Part shown: in pieces, positions 45,122 to 53,920 of the stretch
How the letters are laid out: every line of letters begins with the position of its first letter
How positions within the stretch are numbered: the first letter of the stretch is position 1
NCBI RefSeq assembly: GCF_036227205.1
Contig: NZ_CP109442.1
Span: forward strand, 5,456,001-5,520,000
Length of the DNA: 64,000 nucleotides
Origin: Amycolatopsis sp. NBC_01480
Lineage (GTDB): Bacteria; Actinomycetota; Actinomycetes; Mycobacteriales; Pseudonocardiaceae
Direction of reading: 5' to 3'
The notes under the pieces: generated by a model
Seen by the model: only the letters and a program-made list of their open reading frames with translations
What the model was told of the DNA's origin: nothing
Databases searched by the model: none
Position numbers and translations under genes: made by a program

Positions 45122-46176
45122 CGGAGGCTCCCCGCGACTTCGGTGCCCGAGCGGATCCGCGCCAGCTCAGTGCTCAGCCGTCCGCGCAGCAGGTCCACCT
45201 CGCCCAGCAGCCGCGCTGACTCGGCCGGACGCCGCGCGGCCAGCTCGTCGACGTGCTCGCGCAGGATCTGCGCCGTGACCTCGTCGGTGCGGACGGACCG
45301 GTCCGCCGTCCCGATTGACGCGAGGAAGTCGGCGCACTTCGGCTGGTACTCCAGCCCGGCCATCGGCACCGCCGCGGCCGCGGCCAGCACCAGCGCGTGC
45401 AGCCGTTCGGCCACGAGCACGGTGCAGTCGCCGATCGCGGCGAAATAGTCGGGGACGGTGTACGCGGGCCGGATCTCGGTCCGTTCGCCGGCGACGGCCG
45501 CGAGGTGCAGCGCCTCCTCCGCGAACCGCTGGTCCTTCGGGTTGATTACCAGGAACCGCACGCTCCAGCCGTCGGCCGCGACCCCGCGCACGAGGTCGGC
45601 GACGGCGCGGACCACTCGGTCATGGTCGTGGCCCCACAGGTCGTCGCCGAAGCCGAGGTTGACGGCGAGCAGCTTGTCCCGCGGTGTGGCCGTCGTGGCC
45701 GGCTCGTGCAGCAGCGCCGGGTCACCCACCACTTCCGCATGCACGCCAACGGAATCGAGCAGGGCGGCCGAGCGCGGGCCGCGCACGGTGACCCGGTCGA
45801 ACCGGCGGCAGAGCCCGGGCCAGCGGGCCAGCTCTCCCTTGGCGGAGAACGAGTTCTTGCCTCCGAATGCGGGATCCTCGACGCCGATGCCGATCAGGTG
45901 CCACGGGCGACGCCGGGCCAGCAGCAGCCCGGTGGCTTCCAGCAGCAGCCGCCAGTTGCGCCGTCCGACCACCGTGCCGCCGCCGACGAGCACGGCCCGG
46001 CCGCCCGAGCCGCGCAGGCCGCCGCCGAGGACCCGGCGCGCGAACTCCTTCGGGTCGTGCGGGACGTGCCACGGCTCGACGGCGGGCAGCTGCGGCAGCA
46101 ACGCGTCGGCGATCGCGTCGTCACCGAGGTTTCCGTGGCCGGTCCAGCCGACGTAGAGCAAGCGCGAATCGTTCAT
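45118..46176 (-). CDS. polysaccharide pyruvyl transferase family protein
   Basis: A 352-residue member of the PF04230-type pyruvyl transferase family (CsaB/WcaK-like). N-terminal YVGWTGHGNLGDDAIADALL is the family GN.GD motif; then AVLVGGGTVVGRRNW, FDRVTVRGPRSAALLDSVGV, VVGDPALLHEP and the C-terminal VAERLHALVLAAAAAVP with conserved Arg/His. It likely adds a ketal-linked pyruvate to a sugar of the polymer, giving it negative charge. Four-base overlaps with both neighbours. Confidence 0.88.
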   Translation of the reverse strand: MNDSRLLYVGWTGHGNLGDDAIADALLPQLPAVEPWHVPHDPKEFARRVLGGGLRGSGGRAVLVGGGTVVGRRNWRLLLEATGLLLARRRPWHLIGIGVEDPAFGGKNSFSAKGELARWPGLCRRFDRVTVRGPRSAALLDSVGVHAEVVGDPALLHEPATTATPRDKLLAVNLGFGDDLWGHDHDRVVRAVADLVRGVAADGWSVRFLVINPKDQRFAEEALHLAAVAGERTEIRPAYTVPDYFAAIGDCTVLVAERLHALVLAAAAAVPMAGLEYQPKCADFLASIGTADRSVRTDEVTAQILREHVDELAARRPAESARLLGEVDLLRGRLSTELARIRSGTEVAGSLR

Positions 46177-47879
46177 CGGGAGCCTCCGGGTCGGTGGACG
46201 AGCAGGACCGAGCCGCCGTCCCGCAGCTGCTCGCGGTACTCGCCGGACGAAACGAGCTGGGCGCGCACGGTTTCGGTCCACCCGGCGGGCAGGCCCAGCA
46301 GGGTCACGCCGTAGTTGTCCTGGGCCTGGTTGACGATCACGAAATCGGGGCCGACCCGGCCGACGCAGGAGCCCTCGTCGGCACCCGGCACACAGGTGCG
46401 TTCGAGCGAACCTTGTTTGACCGCACCGACTTGCGCCCAGTTCAGCGGGGCGTACGCGGTGAGTGAGGAGATCCGCTGGCCGGGCCGCGCGAGCCGGTAG
46501 GCCTCGGCGACGACCGTCTGGTCGGACTTGCGGAAGGCGACGTAACCGTCGTTGCCGCCGCGCGCGCCGACCAGGAGCACGGCCGCCGCGCCGAGGACGA
46601 CGACCAGCGCGATCGGGACGAGACGGCGTCCGCGGGTCGAGCGCAGCCACCGGTCGAGGCCGGCGCCGGCGAGCGTGCACAGCAGCGGAAGCGAGTACAA
46701 GTACGACCGCAGCAGCATTTCCCCGCCGTACGACTGCAAAGCGACGAGCCCGGCGGGCACCACCGCGACCACGGCGAGCACGATCGGGCGGCGGCCCTGC
46801 GGCGTCCGCAGGCCCCACCAGCCGGCGGCGGCCAGCAGGCCGATCAGCGCGGTCAGGCCGAACCGGAAGCCGAGCACCGTCAGCCGTCCCGGATCGCCGC
46901 CGACCCGCTCCTGCACGTTCTGCTGCACGGAGCCGGACAGGTCGCCGATCCCGCCGGTCAGCACCTGGAGGTGGCCCACCCAGTAGTCGCTCGCGCCGAC
47001 CACCAGCCAGGTCAGCGGGGCGAGGATCGCGACGGCCAGCAGCCACGGCACCTTCAGCCGTCGCGTCACGGTCAGCACCGCGAGGATCGCGGCGAGCGCG
47101 AACGGCGTCACCTGGTGCGAGGGCGCGAGGGCGAGGATCAGCAGCACGAGCCCGGCGGACGCGAGGACGCGGCGCTTCGGGTCGGCGTCGCCGCACAGCC
47201 AGCGGAACACCACCGCCAGCGCGCCCAGGTACAGCAGGAAAGCCAGGCCCTGCGGGGAAAAGTAGTCCTGCTCGACCCAGTTGACGCAGAGGAACGCCCA
47301 GGCGGCCAGCCACGGCGCGCGGCCGCGGCCCAGCACCGCCGTGGCCACGGCGTGCACCCCGACGGCGGCCAGCCCGGTCAGCACGGGCGGTGCCCAGGCG
47401 AGCAACGCGGTGGTGCTGCTGATCCCGGCGAGCTTGGTCAGCCACGCGGCCGCGCCGAAGAAGGCGGGCCAGGAAAAGCGCGCGTCGAAGTTGTGCAGCA
47501 CCGTGCCGTGCGTACCGATGTAGTCGGTCCAGCCGGCGTGCAGCCAGGCGACCGGGAGCCGCGCGACGGGCTCGGTCAGCGGGGGCAGGCCGTACATGCC
47601 CAGCACGGCCAGCAGCGCGGCGGTGGCCAGCAGCCAGGTGCGCGGCCGGTCCGAGCGCACTTCCAGGAGGAACGCCGCGGTCAGCACCACCAGCGCCACC
47701 AGCACGCCGGGCGGCAGCGCCCTGATCAGCCCGAACGAGCCGAGCGCGCTGGGGTCGACCGGCTTGAGGAACAGCACCTGCAGCACCACGGCGACAACGC
47801 ACAACGCCGGGGTGAGCCAGCCGCGCCGGCTCGCCGCGGGCGCTGGCGTCTCGGTGGGCCTCGTCAGCACCAGGCTCAT
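46173..47879 (-). CDS. large polytopic membrane protein (polymerase or GT-C-like)
   Basis: A 568-residue protein with about 12 membrane helices (for instance LTPALCVVAVVLQVLFLKPV, GVLVALVVLTAAFLLEV) and a C-terminal extracellular domain of ~110 residues. The loop WTDYIGTHGTVLHNFDARFSWP and the YFSPQGLAFLLY segment resemble GT-C glycosyltransferases or Wzy-like polymerases, but no definite motif is seen. Between flippase and pyruvyl transferase genes, a polymerase or lipid-linked-sugar transferase is the best guess. Confidence 0.7.
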   Translation of the reverse strand: MSLVLTRPTETPAPAASRRGWLTPALCVVAVVLQVLFLKPVDPSALGSFGLIRALPPGVLVALVVLTAAFLLEVRSDRPRTWLLATAALLAVLGMYGLPPLTEPVARLPVAWLHAGWTDYIGTHGTVLHNFDARFSWPAFFGAAAWLTKLAGISSTTALLAWAPPVLTGLAAVGVHAVATAVLGRGRAPWLAAWAFLCVNWVEQDYFSPQGLAFLLYLGALAVVFRWLCGDADPKRRVLASAGLVLLILALAPSHQVTPFALAAILAVLTVTRRLKVPWLLAVAILAPLTWLVVGASDYWVGHLQVLTGGIGDLSGSVQQNVQERVGGDPGRLTVLGFRFGLTALIGLLAAAGWWGLRTPQGRRPIVLAVVAVVPAGLVALQSYGGEMLLRSYLYSLPLLCTLAGAGLDRWLRSTRGRRLVPIALVVVLGAAAVLLVGARGGNDGYVAFRKSDQTVVAEAYRLARPGQRISSLTAYAPLNWAQVGAVKQGSLERTCVPGADEGSCVGRVGPDFVIVNQAQDNYGVTLLGLPAGWTETVRAQLVSSGEYREQLRDGGSVLLVHRPGGSR

Positions 47880-49129
47880 CGGCTCACCCCGCGCAGCCGC
47901 CGGACCAGCGAGGGCACGACCAGCGCGCCGACCAGGACCTGGGCCAGCACGAACCCGAGCGCCGGGCCCGGCAGGTGCAGCCCGGCAGGCACCAGCAGCA
48001 CCCCGCCCACGACCAGCGCGGTGCCGGACAGCTGGATCCGCGCCGCGCCCATCCCGTCGCCGTCCATCAGCCGGACCGCCACGCCGAGCGCGACGACCGT
48101 CCGGGCCACCAGCCCGGCGAGCAGGATGCGCAACGCGATACTCCCTTCTTCGGCGTAACCCGGGCCGAACAGCCCGAGCAGCAGCGGCGCCAGCGCGATG
48201 CCGGCGACCGCGCCCGATCCCACGAGCAGCCCCAGCCGCTTGCCGACGGCGCGCAGGATCGCGGGGCGCGCCTCCGGGTCGCCGGAGCCGCGCAGGACCA
48301 TCGAGTTCACGAACCCGTTGATCGCGTAGTCGGTCGCGGTGAGCCCGTTCCACACCACGAAGAACACCGCGCCGCTCGCGGGTCCGAAGCGGGCGGTCAC
48401 GATCAGCGGCACGACGTTGTAGAGCACCGTCGTGCCGATCGTGGCCAGGTAGGTCGGGCCGAGGAACGACACCACGGTGCGGCGGTCCGGCAGGTCCGCC
48501 GGGACCGGCTCGGCGCGTTTCCGGCGGGCCAGCAGCGTGATCAGCACGCCCGCGATCGCCGCGCAGACGACGGTCGGCGCGGCCCAGGAGGCCAGCACCC
48601 CGACCGCGCCCAGCGCCGCGCCGAGCACCGGCAGCACCGCGACCCGGACCAGCCCGAAGGCGCCGTTGAACAGCGGCACCCACCAGACCCGGCCGAGCCC
48701 GGCGAGCACGTAGTCCTGCAGCTGGAACAGCGCCCAGCACACGCTGGCCACCACTAACAGCAGCGCCAGCATCCCGGGTGCGGCGGCCCGTCCGACCGGC
48801 AGCAGCACGAAAACCACTCCGCCGACTGCCGCGGCCGCGCCGACCAGCAGGTAGCCGCGCCCGACCAGCCAGCCGGTCCGCCCGCCCGCGCCGGGCAGCC
48901 AGCGCAGCAGCCCGAGTCCGACGTTGAGCTGCGCGATCCCGGCGATCAGCACGAATCCGGAGACGAAGCTGGCCGCGCGGCCGACGGCCTCCTGCGGCAG
49001 CGTGCCCGCGGCCACCACCCAGCAGACCAGCCCGGCCACGCCGGTGATCACCGCGCTCAGCGACAGCGCCATGCCTGCTCCGAGCGCGTGCCGTTCGCTG
49101 CCCGAGCGCGCGGGCGCGGCTGTCGTCAT
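47876..49129 (-). CDS. oligosaccharide flippase (Wzx/MATE-like)
   Basis: A 417-residue membrane protein with 12-14 predicted helices: LSAVITGVAGLVCWVVAAGT, FVLIAGIAQLNVGLGLLRWLP and GSGAVAGIALAPLLLGLFGP with GYAEEG. This is the polysaccharide biosynthesis (PST/MVF) fold that flips lipid-linked repeat units across the membrane. Start ATG 49129 overlaps the preceding stop. Substrate inferred from the cluster. Confidence 0.82.
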   Translation of the reverse strand: MTTAAPARSGSERHALGAGMALSLSAVITGVAGLVCWVVAAGTLPQEAVGRAASFVSGFVLIAGIAQLNVGLGLLRWLPGAGGRTGWLVGRGYLLVGAAAAVGGVVFVLLPVGRAAAPGMLALLLVVASVCWALFQLQDYVLAGLGRVWWVPLFNGAFGLVRVAVLPVLGAALGAVGVLASWAAPTVVCAAIAGVLITLLARRKRAEPVPADLPDRRTVVSFLGPTYLATIGTTVLYNVVPLIVTARFGPASGAVFFVVWNGLTATDYAINGFVNSMVLRGSGDPEARPAILRAVGKRLGLLVGSGAVAGIALAPLLLGLFGPGYAEEGSIALRILLAGLVARTVVALGVAVRLMDGDGMGAARIQLSGTALVVGGVLLVPAGLHLPGPALGFVLAQVLVGALVVPSLVRRLRGVSR

Positions 49130-49479
49130 GCGTGACCTCCGACCGTGCGCCGGGCCGTGACCAGGTGGAATCCGAGCAGCACCGCGCACACCACGAGCGC
49201 GAACACCGAAGCGAGCGCCGGGCGCCACGTGGTCAGGAGCATCAGCTGCGCGCCGAGCAGGTCGATCGCGACGCTGACGGCGATGACCAGCGCCCAGGTG
49301 AGCGAGGACGTGCTTGGCCTGAAGAAGGCGATCACGGACCAGCCCGGGACGAGGAACAGGAACAGCAGTGTGACGATCACGCGTGCCGGGCCTTGCAGGT
49401 CCAGCACGGCGAACGCCGCGGTCACCGCGGTCACGGCCAGCAGCGCGGCGGTGACGGCGGTGCTGACCTTGGCCGTCAC
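49126..49479 (-). CDS. small polytopic membrane protein
   Basis: A 117-residue protein with four hydrophobic helices: VTAALLAVTAVTAAFAVL, VIVTLLFLFLVPGWSVIAFF, ALVIAVSVAIDLLGAQLML and ALASVFALVVCAVLLGF. GTG start overlaps the glycosyltransferase stop. Similar small proteins accompany polysaccharide flippases in actinobacteria; function unknown, an accessory of export or membrane anchor is possible. Confidence 0.75.
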   Translation of the reverse strand: MTAKVSTAVTAALLAVTAVTAAFAVLDLQGPARVIVTLLFLFLVPGWSVIAFFRPSTSSLTWALVIAVSVAIDLLGAQLMLLTTWRPALASVFALVVCAVLLGFHLVTARRTVGGHA

Positions 49480-51518
49480 CTGGTCCGCTCCCGCAGCAGC
49501 GCCAGCGGGCCGGACAGCGTGCCGCGGACCTGGGCGGCCACCAGGCGTCGGGGGAAGCCGGGGGACGGTTCGCCGGAGCCGGTGCTGTCTGGGCTGGCTG
49601 TGCTGTTTGCGGGACGGCGGCCGAGCAGCACCGGGAGCCCGCGCGGCACCGCCGCCATCAGCTCGCGGAGGCCGCCACGTCGTCGCGCGTGCAGCAGGTA
49701 CAGCGCGGCCAGGCCGGTGCCGTAACCGCGCAATTGGCGCAGCAGCTGGGCTTCGGTCGCCCGGTGCTCGTGCCGCACCACGGCGTGCGGGGTGTAGACG
49801 ATCCGCCCGCCTTCGCGGACCAGCCGCAGGTACAGGTCGAGGTCCTCACCGGAGTGCGTGCGCCGGCCGGGGCCGAGCCGTTCGTCGAACCCGCCCAGTT
49901 CCAGGAACGCTTCGCGGGACCACGCCATGTTGTTGCCCGAGCCGAACCGGCCGGGCGACAGCAGGTTCCGCGGATCCTCGGTGAACGCTTGCCGCTGGTA
50001 GCCCTTGCCGAAACCGCCGAACGCCTCGAACCACACCTGCGCCGGCGTGTCCAGGCAGAGCGGCGCGACCAGGCCGGTCACACAGGAGGTGCCGGGCTGG
50101 GCGAGTTCGGCGACCAGCTCGGCCGGCCAGCCCGCGTCGACCACCGTGTCGTCGTCGGTGAAGGCCAGCACCTCGCCGGTCGCCTCGCGGGCGCCGAGGT
50201 TGCGGGCCCGGCTCGCGCTGGGCACCGGCTCGTGCAGGCAGCGCACGCGTTCGTCGGACGCGGCGAGCGCGAGCAGCTCTTCCCTTGGCCCGTCGGGAAT
50301 GTTGTCCACGACCAGCACCTCGAGGTCGGGGTAACCGGCCGCCAGCACACTCGCCACGCACCGGCGTACGTCCGAGGGCTTGCCCGCGGTGGCGATCACC
50401 ACGCTCACCCGCGGCTGTGTGGAAGGCCGTGGTGGCCGGTCCCGCGCCTGCTCGGCCAGCTTGGCGGCGAGCACGCCGACCTCGTCGCTGCGGCGGGCGG
50501 CGCCGAGCACGATGCCGCCGGACCGGACGAGCACGTCCGCCTCGCCGTCCCAGGTGGCTTCGCCGTCCTCGATGTCCACTGTGTACGCCGGGATCGAGTC
50601 GGTCTCCGGGGCCGGCTTGCGGGCCAGGCCGCGCAGGTAGCCGGCGCCGGCCGCCGCGGTCGACACGAAAACCCCGCCCGCGCCCGCGGGATTGCCCGCG
50701 CGCAGCTCGCGCAGCACCGCCTTCGGCAGCACCGAACGCAGGTACGAGCGCTCCGTCGACAACGCGTCCTGCGCGCCGACGAGCCGTGAGACGGCCGCTT
50801 TGGACAGTCCCTCGGCCCAGCTGCGCTGCCGGACGTAACGCCGTCGCGTGCGGTCCGCGGACACGCGGTGCCGGACTGTCGCGTCCGGCTGCAGGATCAC
50901 CTTGACGCCCGGAACCCGTTGCCGCAGCCGGATGCAGAGCTCGGTCTCCTCGCAGCCCAGCGGCAGCTCCGCCGTCCGTCCCACGCTCTCGGCGAACCCG
51001 CCGAGGCGCTCCAGGTGCTCGCGGCGGAACGACATCGCGCAGCCCATGATGTTGCGCACCTCGGCCGTCTCGACCGGCTGCCCGGTGTAGGCGCAGCCGA
51101 CGATCCAGTACAGCTCCGGGGGCAGCCACGGCGGCGCGGAGCCGTCCGGCCAGGCTGGGATGGCCCGTCCGCCGACCGCGCCGACGTCGGGATCCTGGTA
51201 CGGGGCCAGCATTTCCTCGAGCCAGCCCGGGTCGGCCGCCGCGTCGTCGTCCAGGAACGCGACGATTTCCCCTTTGGCTGCAAGGTATCCCGTGTTACGG
51301 GCACCCGAAAGGCCGGCCGTGCGGTCGTTGCCGATCACCCGGACCGAGTCGCTCGTGAACGCTTCGGTCGCCCGTTGCAGCAGTGCGGGATTGTGGTCGG
51401 CCACCACGATCAGCTCGTCCGGCACCACCGTCTGCTCGGCCACCGAAGTGACCGAGGCGACCAGGTCGTCCCAGCGATCCTCGGTATAGCAGCAAATCAC
51501 CACGGAGACTTCGGTCAT
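49476..51518 (-). CDS. tandem family-2 glycosyltransferase (two GT-A domains)
   Basis: A 680-residue cytoplasmic protein with two GT2 domains. First (residues ~1-240): SVVICCYTEDRWDDLVASV, GLSGARNTGYLAAKGEIVAFLDDD (DxD-like), then MGCAMSFRREHLERLGGF and GCEETELCIRL (catalytic ED). Second (~370-620): VSVVIATAGKPSDVRRCV, ASRARNLGAREATGEVLAFTDDD, NMAWSREAFLELGGFDERLG and GEDLDLYLRL. The two may add different sugars or alternate. Between them is a ~120-residue linker. Operon overlap with both neighbours. Confidence 0.9.
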   Translation of the reverse strand: MTEVSVVICCYTEDRWDDLVASVTSVAEQTVVPDELIVVADHNPALLQRATEAFTSDSVRVIGNDRTAGLSGARNTGYLAAKGEIVAFLDDDAAADPGWLEEMLAPYQDPDVGAVGGRAIPAWPDGSAPPWLPPELYWIVGCAYTGQPVETAEVRNIMGCAMSFRREHLERLGGFAESVGRTAELPLGCEETELCIRLRQRVPGVKVILQPDATVRHRVSADRTRRRYVRQRSWAEGLSKAAVSRLVGAQDALSTERSYLRSVLPKAVLRELRAGNPAGAGGVFVSTAAAGAGYLRGLARKPAPETDSIPAYTVDIEDGEATWDGEADVLVRSGGIVLGAARRSDEVGVLAAKLAEQARDRPPRPSTQPRVSVVIATAGKPSDVRRCVASVLAAGYPDLEVLVVDNIPDGPREELLALAASDERVRCLHEPVPSASRARNLGAREATGEVLAFTDDDTVVDAGWPAELVAELAQPGTSCVTGLVAPLCLDTPAQVWFEAFGGFGKGYQRQAFTEDPRNLLSPGRFGSGNNMAWSREAFLELGGFDERLGPGRRTHSGEDLDLYLRLVREGGRIVYTPHAVVRHEHRATEAQLLRQLRGYGTGLAALYLLHARRRGGLRELMAAVPRGLPVLLGRRPANSTASPDSTGSGEPSPGFPRRLVAAQVRGTLSGPLALLRERTR

Positions 51519-52294
51519 GACTCCACCACGGTGTCCGGACCGGGCAGCGCGCGCTCACGCTGCCGTCGCCCGGCCCGCCAGGAACGGCTGTACTCGCGCA
51601 GGATCACGCGCAGCACCCGGATCCCGTCGCGGAAGGTGTCCAGGTTGCTCGTGCCGAACATCCGGTCACGCTCGAAGCTGGGCACCTCGCGGATCTTCAG
51701 CCCGGCCAGCGCGATGCGGCAGTTGATCAGCGTCTCGACCTCGAACCCGTCGCCCCACTGCCGGCCCGATTCGCGGCCCAGCTCGGTCGGCGGTAACCCG
51801 AAGGTCGGGATGATGTCAGACCAGAACGCGTTGTAGCCGTAGCAGAGGTCGGTGAACCTGGTGCGCAGCAACAGGTTCGTGAAGCCGTTCAACAGCGCGT
51901 TGCCGGCTTTGCGGAGCAGGGTGATGTCATCGCTGCCGCCGCCGGAGGTGAACCGGCTGCCCTTGGCGAAGTCCGCGCCGGCCACCAGGGTCTTGGCGAA
52001 GAACGGGATCTCCTCGGGCGCCGCGGAACCGTCGGCGTCGAACATCACCACGACGTCGCCGGTCACCCGCGCGAACCCGCAGGCGAGCGCGTTTCCTTTG
52101 CCACCACGGGTTTGCGTGACCACCTCGATGTCGGGCAGGCATCGTTTCGCGACTTCGACCGAGTCGTCCACCGAGCGGCCGTCGACCAGGATCACCTGGT
52201 GGACCGCGGGCAGGCTCGGCAGCACCACCTCGAGGTTCCTCGCCTCGTTGAGCACGGGTATGACCAGGGAAATACGGGGGTCGGGGGAGCGCAT
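51515..52294 (-). CDS. family-2 glycosyltransferase (dolichyl-phosphate sugar synthase-like)
   Basis: A 259-residue GT-A enzyme: ISLVIPVLNEARNLEVVLPSL, VDGRSVDDSVEVAKR, GGKGNALACGFARVTGDVVVMFDADGS (DAD motif) and DLCYGYNAFWSD with DGFEVETLINCRIALAGLKIREVPS. This matches lipid-phosphate-sugar synthases and early polysaccharide transferases. ATG 52294 with AAAGGTGG upstream. It is the first gene of the minus-strand cluster, so the promoter lies within 52295-52550. Confidence 0.88.
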   Translation of the reverse strand: MRSPDPRISLVIPVLNEARNLEVVLPSLPAVHQVILVDGRSVDDSVEVAKRCLPDIEVVTQTRGGKGNALACGFARVTGDVVVMFDADGSAAPEEIPFFAKTLVAGADFAKGSRFTSGGGSDDITLLRKAGNALLNGFTNLLLRTRFTDLCYGYNAFWSDIIPTFGLPPTELGRESGRQWGDGFEVETLINCRIALAGLKIREVPSFERDRMFGTSNLDTFRDGIRVLRVILREYSRSWRAGRRQRERALPGPDTVVES

Positions 52295-52547
52295 AGCCAC
52301 CTTTCACAGGTGTCGGAGCCGCATCGCCGGGTTCTGGGGCGGCGGCGCTGGCATCGGAAACGGTCGAAACGGGTGGCGGCGGTGGTCGCGGAGTCCGAAA
52401 CCTCATGCAGACACGACGAATCGCCTGGTGTGCACGGAATGACCGGGTGCCAGGCGATCGCGTGGCCGGACCGGTCGTCGGTCCGATCGGCTACACTGGC
52501 GGTCGGTTGGGTGAGCACAGTCATGCGGCAAGGAGCGGGCGCGGCTA

Positions 52548-52727
52548 ATGACCGACGAGCACATCTGTGTGTGTGGGCACAGCGAATCGGCTCATCGCCA
52601 TTTCCGGTCCGGCAGTGATTGCGGCAGCTGTGGCGCGCAGCGGTGTTCCCGCTTCAGGCGGGACAAGCGCGCGGAGTCCGGAAGCCGGGTGGAAAGCCTT
52701 CCGGAGCCGGAGAACGGCCGGCGGTGA
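52548..52727 (+). CDS. small zinc-ribbon-like protein, 59 residues
   Basis: From ATG 52548 to TGA 52727. The sequence starts MTDEHICVCGHSESAHRHFR and continues GSDCGSCGAQRCSRF: Cys and His residues spaced as CxCGH-x4-H-x-H ... C-x2-C-x4-C, a pattern of small actinobacterial zinc-binding proteins. AAGGAG lies 12 bases upstream, and TACACT near 52492 could be a -10. A basic, disordered tail follows. Function is unknown; such proteins may bind nucleic acid. It is divergent from the polysaccharide operon. Confidence 0.6.
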   Translation: MTDEHICVCGHSESAHRHFRSGSDCGSCGAQRCSRFRRDKRAESGSRVESLPEPENGRR

Positions 52728-52905
52728 CCTGATCAGGCGAGGCGCGGTCTTCGAGCTCCTCTGCCGGCTCCCATGGATCCCTCTGGGCTACGCGTGACCG
52801 GGGGGCGGGGGTCTGTGTGACACATAAACAGTCCGAACGGTTGTCGGGTGATCTTTTGTCAACTCTGCGTGAGGCCGAGAATCACAGGTCACCCGGAGGT
52901 TGTCA

Positions 52906-53016
52906 ATGACTCAAACCGCCATTACCCGACGATGGTCTAAACCTTCTGGCGAGGGGCTTGCCACGGGCGGAGTGGATCATCCATACTTTGTTGTTGACCA
53001 CAACGAAATGACCTAA
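52906..53016 (+). CDS. 36-residue peptide ORF with strong ribosome site
   Basis: ATG 52906 is preceded at six bases by GGAGG (52895-52899) and runs to TAA at 53016. The peptide starts MTQTAITRRWSKPSGEGLAT and ends YFVVDHNEMT. It is read in an unusually AT-rich 200-base stretch, with TTGTCA (near 52856) and GAGAAT/GAATCA about 17 bases later as possible promoter hexamers. No homology is recognised. It could be a leader peptide, a regulator or a modified-peptide precursor, but no modification enzymes are nearby. Confidence 0.45.
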   Translation: MTQTAITRRWSKPSGEGLATGGVDHPYFVVDHNEMT

Positions 53017-53322
53017 CCTACTGGTCAGTCGCTAGTTCGGCCGGTTCCACGGGGCCGGGCCGGGGGTGAGCCGGGGCCGCGGCCGGGCCCCGGGCGGCGA
53101 GGGTGCAGGGTTCTTTGTACTCCCCTCGCGCGCGGAGCCTTAACCAGTGTTTCCCGGCGTTTTAACATGATCGTCCACGATTCGGCTCGGCGTGCGGCGC
53201 GGACGATGGTGCGGTTCTGGGCTTGCTCGCTGTGGTCGTCCCGGGGCAGGAAGTGACGACCCGCACACGGTCGAGTGGGTGCTGATCGTCGTGTGCGGTT
53301 GGCATGGGACACTGGATCTGCT
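53017..53322. other. rlmN upstream region with strong secondary structure
   Basis: No gene is seen. 53047-53090 is an extreme G/C tract (GGGGCC..GGCCGGGCCCCG arms) that would form a stable hairpin and may terminate the small ORF upstream. A further dyad CCGCACACG (53261-53269) / CGTGTGCGG (53290-53298) lies just before rlmN and may be in its leader. Confidence 0.45.
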
Positions 53323-53889
53323 ATGAGTGCCCTCCCTCTTGTCTTCGACGCGCCCAAGCGCGGCCTGCCGCCGCGCCACCTCGCCGACCTCTCGTCCGCC
53401 GAGCGTGCCGAGGCCGTGGTCGCGCTCGGTGAGAAACCGTTCCGCGCCAAGCAGTTGTCGAACCACTACTTCTCGCGCCTGACCGTCGACCCGGCCGAGA
53501 TGACGGACATCCCGGCCGCCTCGCGCGAGCACCTGGTCGCCGACCTGATGCCGACGCTGCTGACGGAGGTCCGGGCCCTGGCCGCGGACGACGGCGCCAC
53601 CCGCAAGACCCTCTGGCGCGCGCACGACGGCACGCTGCTCGAGAGCGTGCTCATGCGCTACCCGGACCGGGCCACGCTGTGCATCTCGAGCCAGGCCGGC
53701 TGCGGCATGGCCTGCCCCTTCTGCGCGACGGGCCAGGGCGGCCTCGACCGCAACCTCTCGACGGCCGAGATCGTGGACCAGGTCCGCTCCGCCGCCGCCG
53801 TGATGCGCGACGGCGCCATGCCGGGCGGTCCCGGTCGCCTGTCGAACATCGTGTTCATGGGCATGGGTGACCCAATCCCTACCGTTTGA
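53323..53889 (+). pseudogene. rlmN: rlmN 5' half, interrupted by an integrated element
   Basis: RlmN is the radical-SAM enzyme that makes m2A2503 in 23S rRNA and m2A37 in some tRNAs. The first ~183 codons are intact: [20 protein letters not shown] start, [34 protein letters not shown] with the CxxxCxxC cluster, and NIVFMGMG. There the family continues with EPL.NY, but here the frame turns into DPIPTV and stops, at 188 residues instead of about 370. The rest, including the second catalytic Cys, is not in the window. The break coincides with the start of the serine-integrase element, so it is the left attachment junction. Confidence 0.88.
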
Positions 53890-53920
53890 CAACGTTCTGA
53901 CCTGCACGGACACGGGTCCC

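Noticed and set aside
52906..53016. Lasso or lanthipeptide precursor call for the 36-residue peptide
   Set aside because: There are no modification enzymes nearby, and no leader/core pattern that I recognise; left as an unassigned small ORF.
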